From: an uncultured Campylobacter sp.
GTDB taxonomy: Bacteria; Campylobacterota; Campylobacteria; Campylobacterales; Campylobacteraceae
Length of the DNA stretch: 64,000 nucleotides
NCBI RefSeq assembly: GCF_944323605.1
Contig: NZ_CALUTC010000007.1
Location: 1 to 64,000 of the forward strand
Reading direction: 5' to 3'
Shown piece by piece: positions 58,501 through 64,000 of the stretch. The position numbers and the translations under genes are program-made. The notes beneath the pieces are model-generated. The model was not told the origin of the DNA, did no database searches, and saw only the letters and a list, made by a program, of their open reading frames with translations. The first letter of the stretch is position 1, and each line of letters opens with the position of its first letter.

Positions 58501-59133
58501 ATGAAAATAGCAGTATTAGCCGCAAGTGGCAAAGCAGGTAGATTAATCGTAAGTGAAGCCTTAAACAAAGGTTTAGAAGTTACAGCCTTTGTGCGAGATT
58601 CTAAAAAGGCGAATTTTGATACTTCTGTATGTGTCGTGCAAAAAGATATTTTTAAGCTAGAATCTAGCGATTTACAAGGCTTTAATGTGATAATCGATGC
58701 CTTTGGAGAATGGCAGAATCTTATCTTACACAAGACTCATATAGAACATTTACTTACGATTCTAGTAGGAAATAAGGCAAAATTCCTTGTGGTTGGCGGA
58801 GCAGGAAGCTTGTATATGGATAAAAGCCATACTGTAATGCTTATGGATACAAAGGACTTCCCAAAAGAGTATTTGCCTTTGGCAAAGGCTACCGCAGAGG
58901 GTTTATCAGTGTTGCGTAATGCTAAAGAGCTAAATTGGGTTTATGTAAGCCCAGCAGCTGTCTTTATCCCAGATAGTCTAAAAAGTGTAAAGTATAAAAT
59001 CATTGGCGAGGAATTTGAAGTTAATAGTAAAGGCGAATCGCAAATAAGCTACGTTGATTATGCCTCTGCTATGATAGAAATAGCTTTAGATTCTAAATAT
59101 TCCAAACAAAGAGTAGGTGTGATAGGTCTATAA
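58501..59133 (+). CDS. NAD(P)-binding Rossmann protein (NmrA/YwnB-like)
   Basis: The 210-residue atypical short-chain dehydrogenase-like protein starts MKIAVLAASGKAGRLIVSEA, containing the NAD(P) loop AxxGxxGxxxxxEA of the NmrA/YwnB group. Later blocks are VIDAFGEW, LVVGGAGSLYMD, LNWVYVSPAAVF and YVDYASAMIEIA. Members paired with HxlR regulators are often induced by electrophiles, but the substrate is unknown. AAGGA lies 7 bases before the ATG. Probably controlled by the adjacent HxlR protein. Confidence 0.85.
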   Translation: MKIAVLAASGKAGRLIVSEALNKGLEVTAFVRDSKKANFDTSVCVVQKDIFKLESSDLQGFNVIIDAFGEWQNLILHKTHIEHLLTILVGNKAKFLVVGGAGSLYMDKSHTVMLMDTKDFPKEYLPLAKATAEGLSVLRNAKELNWVYVSPAAVFIPDSLKSVKYKIIGEEFEVNSKGESQISYVDYASAMIEIALDSKYSKQRVGVIGL

Positions 59134-59208
59134 TATAAATTTTTGATATTATCTATAAAAAATGAATAAGCCTTTTATAAAATTTGGCATTCTAGACTTG
59201 TTTTTTGT

Positions 59209-59214
59209 TATAAT
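59209..59214 (+). promoter_or_regulatory. -10 box of the arsB-like gene
   Basis: TATAAT preceded by TTTTTTGT, 23 bases before the ATG at 59237; AGAAGG serves as ribosome-binding site. Confidence 0.5.
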
Positions 59215-59236
59215 ATCTTTATTTTAGAAGGATTTA

Positions 59237-60511
59237 ATGGCTTATTTACTTTTTGTAAGCACAATGCTTTTTATATATCTTCGCCCTTTTTCACTGCCTA
59301 TTTGGCTTAGTGCAGTTATATTTGCCTTTTTAGCTTACTTGTTAGATGTAGTCAGCTTTTCTGACATTAAATTTGTTTTTAGCATAGTTACCGATAGCAC
59401 TGTGGCTTTGTTGGCTCTTATATTGCTAAGTATCAGTTTTGATAAATTAGGCTTTTTTAAGCACCTAGCTTCTTTTATAGCATTTAAGCGTATAAGTTCT
59501 TTTAGTTTTTTTATTTTATTAAGCATTTTAGCCTCTTTAATAGCCATAATATTTGCAAATGATGGGGCGATCTTAGTTTTAACCCCCATTATTTATAGGC
59601 TTTTTTCACATTATAAAAATGAAAATTTTAGCCCTTTGTTAGTATTTTTATTATGCGTGAGTTTTTTGAGTGATTTTGCTTCAAATTTATTACCTTTCTC
59701 AAATTTAACAAATATCATTACAGTTAAGATGTTTTCTTTGAATTTTTTTGATTTTGTGTTGTTTATGTTTTTGCCTCAAATTTTTGCCATAATATCATTT
59801 ATGTTTTTGGCTTATATTATCTTTAAAAGATATTTGCCAAAATATTTATGTTTTGATAAAAAGGAGCTTTTAAATACTTCAAAAAAAGATATTCTTTTTT
59901 GTTATTTTGTTGTGTTTTTATTATTTTTTTCAGTTTTTATTGCTAGTAAATTTAACTTAGAGCTTTATTTCATTTTGTTTATAATCTCCTTGCTTTCATT
60001 GTTTTATGCTTTTATAAGGGGTAGTATGAGCTTTTTCTCTCTTGTAAAAGAAGCTCCATTTTCTGTAATACCTTTTTCTTTAGCTTTGTTTGTAGTGGTT
60101 TTTGGATTAAAAAATGCTGATTTGCTAAGTTTTATGCAAGATATTTTTGGATATTTAAGCGATTCAAATTTATTTTTTCAAATTTTTTATGTAGGCATAT
60201 TTTCAAGCCTTGCTTCTAGTTTAATTAACAACCTGCCTATGACTTTTCTTGGAAATATGGCTATTGATTCTTTTGCTTTGGAGCAAAATCATAAGATTTT
60301 TCTTGCGTATTCTCATCTTTTAGCCTGTAATATAGGCTCAAAAATAACCCCGATAGGCTCTTTAGCTACATTGCTTTGGCTTTATAGCTTGTCTTTATAT
60401 GATCTAAGAATTTCTTTTTTTAGATATATGGCTTTTTCCTTTCTTATAACATTTTTTGTTCTTTTTGCAGCTTTGTTTGGACTTTGCTTGACTGTGGCTA
60501 TTGTTTATTAA
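59237..60511 (+). CDS. arsB: ArsB-family arsenite/anion efflux permease
   Basis: The 424-residue membrane protein has about 11-12 helices. ArsB family motifs are clear: IIFANDGAILVLTPII, SSLINNLPMTFLGN and CNIGSKITPIGSLATLLWLY, the last close to the ArsB consensus GPKLTPIGSLATLLWL. It would extrude arsenite (or act on a related oxyanion) as a proton-coupled carrier. No arsR, arsC or arsP gene is adjacent, so arsenic specificity is inferred only from the motifs. Confidence 0.88.
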   Translation: MAYLLFVSTMLFIYLRPFSLPIWLSAVIFAFLAYLLDVVSFSDIKFVFSIVTDSTVALLALILLSISFDKLGFFKHLASFIAFKRISSFSFFILLSILASLIAIIFANDGAILVLTPIIYRLFSHYKNENFSPLLVFLLCVSFLSDFASNLLPFSNLTNIITVKMFSLNFFDFVLFMFLPQIFAIISFMFLAYIIFKRYLPKYLCFDKKELLNTSKKDILFCYFVVFLLFFSVFIASKFNLELYFILFIISLLSLFYAFIRGSMSFFSLVKEAPFSVIPFSLALFVVVFGLKNADLLSFMQDIFGYLSDSNLFFQIFYVGIFSSLASSLINNLPMTFLGNMAIDSFALEQNHKIFLAYSHLLACNIGSKITPIGSLATLLWLYSLSLYDLRISFFRYMAFSFLITFFVLFAALFGLCLTVAIVY

Positions 60512-60546
60512 GCATATTTGCATAAGGGTAAAATTACAACTATACA

Positions 60547-60556
60547 GCAAGCTTGC
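60547..60556. repeat. 10-bp perfect palindrome after arsB
   Basis: GCAAGCTTGC is self-complementary and lies 36 bases after the arsB stop. There is no downstream U-run. It may be a weak end signal or chance. Confidence 0.25.
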
Positions 60557-60621
60557 TTGAAAAACAGCGGCAAAAAGAAGCTAAAATCCTAAAAATTTAT
60601 ACAAGTTTTAACATTGTTTAA

Positions 60622-60627
60622 TATAAT
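60622..60627 (+). promoter_or_regulatory. -10 box of the tautomerase gene
   Basis: TATAAT 26 bases before the tautomerase ATG at 60653, preceded by TTTAA steps at about 10-base spacing. Confidence 0.45.
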
Positions 60628-60652
60628 TAATTATAAATTTAAAGGAGATTTT

Positions 60653-60859
60653 ATGCCATTTGTCAATATTCGTATCACAAGAGAAAATAATGAACCGACG
60701 ATTAAACAAAAAGAAGAACTTATAGAAGGAGTAACAGAGCTACTTGCTAGGGTTTTGAATAAAAACAAAGCTTCAACCGTCGTTATCATCGATGAGATAG
60801 ATACCGATAACTACGGCTTAGGTGGCAAGAGCATAACAAATGTTAGAAAGCAAAAATAA
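60653..60859 (+). CDS. 4-oxalocrotonate tautomerase-family protein (DmpI-like)
   Basis: The 68-residue tautomerase starts MPFVNIRITRENNEPT. After Met removal, Pro1 is the catalytic base of the family, and Arg residues near 8-11 would bind the substrate. The frame opens further upstream (60614), but only the ATG at 60653, preceded by AAAGGAGAT, places the proline at the N-terminus. The ending DNYGLGGKSITNVRK resembles DmpI (HP0924-type) proteins. The physiological substrate in Campylobacter is unknown. Convergent with rpoD. Confidence 0.92.
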   Translation: MPFVNIRITRENNEPTIKQKEELIEGVTELLARVLNKNKASTVVIIDEIDTDNYGLGGKSITNVRKQK

Positions 60860-60870
60860 ATTTTTCTAAG

Positions 60871-60902
60871 CAAGACTTAGGCTGTCTAGCCTAGAAAACT
60901 TG
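60871..60902. terminator. Bidirectional terminator between the tautomerase gene and rpoD
   Basis: TAGGCT (60878-60883) and AGCCTA (60888-60893) form a 6-bp stem with a GTCT loop; outer arms CAAG (60871-60874) and CTTG (60899-60902) extend it. On the plus strand a U-rich run follows within 12 bases (T9 at 60911-60919); on the minus strand AT-rich sequence follows. It is one of few clear terminators in the window, at a convergent gene pair with 58 bases between stops. Confidence 0.6.
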
Positions 60903-60917
60903 TCTAAATATTTTTTT

Positions 60918-62798
60918 TTACTTCCAACCTTCTATATAGTTTTTAAGCTTTCTGCCAACTTTTGGGTGTTTTAGCTTTTTTATTGCCGAGCTTTCTATTT
61001 GCCTTACTCTTTCTCTGGTAACATTTAATTCTTTGCCTATTTCTTCTAATGTCCTATCGCTCTCATCATCCATTAAGCCGAAACGCATTCTAATTACAGC
61101 CTTTTCTCTATCGTTGAGTTGGTCTAAAACATCATCTATTTGTTCTTTTAAGTCATTTTTTAATATATGCTCCATTGGCGATAAAGAACTTCTATCCTCT
61201 ACAAAATCTCCAAATTTTCCATCATCTTCATTGCCTATTGGTGCTTCTAAAGATATAGGTTCTTTTGTTATTTTAATAACCTGTTTTACCTTATCAACAC
61301 TTAAACCAACTTCTTTTGCTATGGTTATGACATCTGGTTCTTTGCCGTTTTTTTGCAAGTATTCTCTTATGATTTTATTGATTTGATTTATAGTTTCTAT
61401 CATATGTATAGGAATTCTAATGGTTCTTGCTTGATCGGCTATCGCCCTTGATATAGCTTGTCTTATCCACCAAGTAGCATAGGTTGAGAATTTATATCCC
61501 CTTTTGTATTCAAATTTATCAACAGCTTTCATCAAGCCTATATTTCCCTCTTGTATAAGATCTAAAAAAGGCAATCCTCTATTAGTGTATCTTTTGGCTA
61601 TGCTAACTACAAGTCTTAAATTTGATTTTGCCATTCTTCCTTTAGCTTCATCAGAAATTTTCTTACCTCTTTTAATTTGCTCTAAAATTTCTTTTAGTTG
61701 TTCTTTTTCCAAATCAAAACTTTTTTTACTTGCTTCTTTTGTTTGAAAAAGCTTTTTTATCTCCATATAGGTGCTTACCATAGTTGTTTCTAGTGCCATT
61801 TCGGTGATTTCTTCTTTGCTTAGTTGTGTTATATTTTGTAGTATATTTTTGTGTCTATTTCTAAGCTCTTCTGAAAACATAGGTAAGCGATATTCTAGTC
61901 TTTTTAGCTCTTTATCAAAATCACTATCGCTTTTTAAAGCCGTTTCCATTGACTTTACTATCTCTGATATAAGTTTTGATGTAGGACCAAGATCCATAAG
62001 CTTTTCTTTTAAGATATTTTTTTTAAATGCTATGCTAAGCTTATTAAAAAGTTCATTGCTTTCTATTTCCTTAAAATTTTGTGTAGTTTTTAGCCATTCT
62101 TTTTTTGCTTTTTCAAGAGCCTTAAATTTTTCTATTACTTTTATAGCTCTTTCATCTTCTTTTTTATCATTTATTTTTTTAGCTTTTTTATTTTGACCTT
62201 CGTTTATAGTTTCGTCTATATCATCTTCATCTAATTCTTCTTCTTTTTCCTCATCTTCCTCATCTTTTTCCTCATCGTCAAAACTTTTAAACAGCTCCTT
62301 AACTCTTCTTTCTCTATTTATCAAAGGATCTTTATAGTCAAGTATAAAGTCTATAAGGTAAGGCACAGAGCAAAATGCGTCTATTATTATATCTTCTCCT
62401 AATTCTATTTTTTTGGAGATTTCAACCTCTTCATCTTTGTTAAGTAGCGAAATTTGCCCCATTTCTCTTAGATACATTCTTACAGGAGAATCAGATCTTG
62501 ACCATTCAAGTAAATCATTTTCATTGGCTAGGTCAAATTCATTTTCTAAGCCCATATCTTGTAATTTTTGTCTTTCTTCTTGCAGTTTCTTTGCTTCTGC
62601 TATGTTTTTCATTTTTGCTATTTCAGCAGATGAGCAAAGTTTTACTTTATGTTTTTTGGCAAGACTTTCTATCTTTTTTGCTGTGCTTAAAGTAGGCGGT
62701 TTTGACATAAATTTTACTATTTTTTCGTATGTTAGATAATCATTTGCGTTATCTATAAAACAATCTTCTAGCTGTTTATCTGTCTTAGCTGCGGACAT
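60918..62798 (-). CDS. rpoD: Primary sigma factor RpoD (sigma-70)
   Basis: This 626-residue primary sigma factor directs RNA polymerase to housekeeping promoters. Region 1.1-like N-terminus (1-80), region 1.2 ([18 protein letters not shown]), an acidic non-conserved insertion (about 190-215, Glu/Asp-run), region 2 ([13 protein letters not shown] ... [14 protein letters not shown]), region 3 and region 4 ([21 protein letters not shown]) are all present. The frame is open 21 codons upstream, but AAGAGG lies 6 bases before the ATG at 62798, giving [16 protein letters not shown]-type -10 (minus strand, 62838-62843) lies upstream. Confidence 0.97.
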   Translation of the reverse strand: MSAAKTDKQLEDCFIDNANDYLTYEKIVKFMSKPPTLSTAKKIESLAKKHKVKLCSSAEIAKMKNIAEAKKLQEERQKLQDMGLENEFDLANENDLLEWSRSDSPVRMYLREMGQISLLNKDEEVEISKKIELGEDIIIDAFCSVPYLIDFILDYKDPLINRERRVKELFKSFDDEEKDEEDEEKEEELDEDDIDETINEGQNKKAKKINDKKEDERAIKVIEKFKALEKAKKEWLKTTQNFKEIESNELFNKLSIAFKKNILKEKLMDLGPTSKLISEIVKSMETALKSDSDFDKELKRLEYRLPMFSEELRNRHKNILQNITQLSKEEITEMALETTMVSTYMEIKKLFQTKEASKKSFDLEKEQLKEILEQIKRGKKISDEAKGRMAKSNLRLVVSIAKRYTNRGLPFLDLIQEGNIGLMKAVDKFEYKRGYKFSTYATWWIRQAISRAIADQARTIRIPIHMIETINQINKIIREYLQKNGKEPDVITIAKEVGLSVDKVKQVIKITKEPISLEAPIGNEDDGKFGDFVEDRSSLSPMEHILKNDLKEQIDDVLDQLNDREKAVIRMRFGLMDDESDRTLEEIGKELNVTRERVRQIESSAIKKLKHPKVGRKLKNYIEGWK

Positions 62799-62837
62799 AT
62801 TTTTCCTCTTAGAAATTAGATGAATTTTGAATTTGTC

Positions 62838-62843
62838 ATTATA
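62838..62843 (-). promoter_or_regulatory. -10 box of rpoD
   Basis: TATAAT on the minus strand, preceded by TG (TGTATAATG), 40 bases ahead of the rpoD ATG at 62798. It is divergent from the sigma-54 promoter of flgG2 about 80 bases away. Confidence 0.55.
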
Positions 62844-62917
62844 CACAGTTTTTTTAAACAAAAAATATAAATATTTTTTTCTTTTTTAAATCCTTTGATT
62901 TTTATGCATTCTACAAC

Positions 62918-62935
62918 TTGGAACAGTCTTTGCTT
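62918..62935 (+). promoter_or_regulatory. Sigma-54 promoter of flgG2-flgG
   Basis: TTGGAACAGTCTTTGCTT matches the -24/-12 consensus (TTGGAAC-N5-TTGCTT) at every conserved position. It lies 36 bases before the flgG2 ATG. RpoN with the FlgS/FlgR two-component system controls rod and hook genes of the Campylobacter flagellum (established knowledge). Confidence 0.92.
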
Positions 62936-62970
62936 CTTGCCTACAAATATCAAAATTTTAGGGGTTAATT

Positions 62971-63789
62971 ATGCAAAATGGTTATTATCAAGCTACGGGC
63001 GGTATGGTTACCCAGCTAAACCGCTTAGATGTCATTAGCAACAACTTGGCTAATGTAAATACAAGCGGCTATAAAAAGGAAGATGTTGTTATAGCTGATT
63101 TTAAGAGGATTTTTAGGGAGGTGCAAGATGAGCTTCCTATAGAAAATCACACAAGAGAGGCTTCTAGATTTGTGAATACAACCATAGATAGAGTCCCTCA
63201 AATAAATCATACATATACTGATTTTAGCACAGGCACTTTGAAATCGACTTCAAATCCACTTGATTTTGCTATGACTAGAGAGGATACTTTTTACCTTGTA
63301 AAGACAAACAATGGAGAGGTAAGACTTAGCAAAGATGGAAATTTTCAGCTTGATAGTGATGGCTATCTCGTAAATAAACAAGGTTATAGAGTGCTTAGTT
63401 CGAATTATTTTAATAATCCAGAAAATGATGGCATACAAATAGAGCCAAATTCAAGCTATATAAGTGCTGATAAAGATGGAAATATCAATGTTGATGGAGC
63501 AAATGTTGCCAGATTTTTTGTAGCACAGGTAGATGATTTAAGAAATTTGAAAAAAGATGGTGATAATGTTTATAGAATTTATGATAATGATTTGACTAGA
63601 ATAAGAGACTTAGAGCAGTCAAATGCCATTAGACAAGGGTTTTCGCAAGGCTCTAATGTAAATCCAGTAATTGAAATGACAGGACTTATAGAGGCGAATC
63701 GTATGGTTGAGATGTATCAAAAGGTTATGACTTCTCATATGGATGATTTAAATCAAGAAGCTATTAATAAATTAGCAACTACAAATTGA
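62971..63789 (+). CDS. flgG2: Flagellar basal-body rod protein (FlgG2/FlgF type)
   Basis: The 272-residue axial protein has the flagellar rod N-terminal motif LDVISNNLANVNTSGYKKEDV (residues about 19-39), and the C-terminal helix VIEMTGLIEANRMVEMYQKV pairs with it in the rod coiled coil. A central beta domain (about 75-200) includes STGTLKSTSNPLDFAM. It occupies the place of C. jejuni flgG2 (Cj0697, equivalent to FlgF of other bacteria). Transcribed from the sigma-54 promoter; flgG follows after 24 bases. Confidence 0.95.
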   Translation: MQNGYYQATGGMVTQLNRLDVISNNLANVNTSGYKKEDVVIADFKRIFREVQDELPIENHTREASRFVNTTIDRVPQINHTYTDFSTGTLKSTSNPLDFAMTREDTFYLVKTNNGEVRLSKDGNFQLDSDGYLVNKQGYRVLSSNYFNNPENDGIQIEPNSSYISADKDGNINVDGANVARFFVAQVDDLRNLKKDGDNVYRIYDNDLTRIRDLEQSNAIRQGFSQGSNVNPVIEMTGLIEANRMVEMYQKVMTSHMDDLNQEAINKLATTN

Positions 63790-63813
63790 TAAGATTAGCT
63801 TAAGGAGATAATT

Positions 63814-64000
63814 ATGTTAAGGTCTTTACATACAGCGGCTACAGGTATGATAGCCCAACAAACACAGATAGATGTTACTTCAAATAATATAGCAAATGTT
63901 AATACTGTAGGTTTTAAAAAGTCAAGAGCTGAATTCGCTGATCTTATGTATCAAGTTATGAAATACGCTGGAACTTCTACTTCAAATACAACACTACATC
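63814..64000 (+). CDS. flgG: Flagellar distal rod protein FlgG (N-terminal part, cut by window edge)
   Basis: The first 62 residues, [20 protein letters not shown] followed by [17 protein letters not shown], are the conserved FlgG N-terminus with the rod-protein motif. AAGGAGAT lies 6 bases before the ATG. The gene runs off the right end of the window. It follows flgG2 and is surely co-transcribed with it. Confidence 0.95.
   Translation, partial: MLRSLHTAATGMIAQQTQIDVTSNNIANVNTVGFKKSRAEFADLMYQVMKYAGTSTSNTTLH

Noticed and set aside
60547-60556. GCAAGCTTGC palindrome as an arsB terminator or operator
   Set aside because: Too short to form a stable hairpin (no loop), no following U-run and no paired site.

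Overview
The window is AT-rich, low-GC Campylobacter chromosome, probably from the thermotolerant C. jejuni/coli/lari/upsaliensis side of the genus (species not determinable here). The evidence is the Wolinella/Campylobacter-type frdCAB, PEB4, FlgS, a bactofilin next to an M23 shape peptidase, tandem dynamin-like proteins, HP0268-family and CmoA-type genes, short Campylobacter -10 boxes (TATAAT) and tight gene packing. Many runs of genes match C. jejuni gene order as I remember it (blocks resembling Cj0406-0413, Cj0454-0460, Cj0791-0793, Cj0595-0599, Cj0773-0777, Cj1084-1095, Cj0586-0590, Cj1002-1003, Cj1555-1556, Cj0697-0698). Here the blocks are joined in a different order, so the window is a mosaic of conserved operons with rearrangement joints. 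No prophage, insertion sequence, CRISPR array, rRNA or tRNA was seen.

Layout. 1-5.2 kb: end of a sulfotransferase-like gene (cut by the left edge), a Sel1-repeat periplasmic protein and two dynamin-like GTPases. 5.2-8.7 kb: fumarate reductase frdCAB. 8.7-10.3 kb: lgt and a lipoprotein. 10.3-14.5 kb: leftward operon of an HP0268-family protein, miaB, an acyltransferase and a PilM/PilN/PilO-like trio. 14.6-16.7 kb: nusA and azlCD. 16.7-20.6 kb: flgS with its upstream partner, a class V aminotransferase and nth. 20.6-25.6 kb: peb4, fba, a MotA/ExbB-like plus OmpA-domain pair and a PLP enzyme. 25.6-32.8 kb: UvrD-type helicase, an OmpA-like protein, valS and metNI. 32.8-48.1 kb: lnt opposite yajC-secD-secF-leuS-lptE-(degenerate GGDEF)-folC-M23 peptidase-bactofilin-mfd-DUF815 ATPase-HhH-GPD glycosylase. 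48.1-55.8 kb: PepSY-like protein, rhomboid, sixA, ligA, membrane protein, tlyA, ribF, cmoA, purU. 55.9-60.9 kb: more accessory content (MFS transporter, frameshifted CitE-like lyase, HxlR regulator with NAD(P)-binding partner, ArsB-type transporter, tautomerase). 60.9-64 kb: rpoD, then flgG2-flgG behind an excellent sigma-54 promoter.

How the genes work together. Several clusters are envelope-centred: lipoprotein maturation (lgt, lnt), Sec export (yajC-secDF), LPS assembly (lptE), cell shape (M23 peptidase plus bactofilin), periplasmic folding (PEB4) and membrane remodelling (dynamins). Motility is represented by the FlgS kinase, the sigma-54-driven flgG2-flgG genes and possibly the PilMNO-like trio. 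After start-site correction there is no gene-free stretch longer than about 220 bases. Convergent neighbours are often only 0-15 bases apart, leaving no room for classical terminators.

The best candidates for under-described biology are the MotA/ExbB-like plus OmpA-domain pair (22.5-24.7 kb), whose B subunit lacks an acidic residue in its membrane helix; the PilMNO-like trio (10.3-12.3 kb); a degenerate GGDEF-like protein (40.0-41.4 kb); a gene beside flgS whose reading frame appears to start at AUA (18585); and a strong hairpin at the frdB/dynamin junction. No complete new system was demonstrated.
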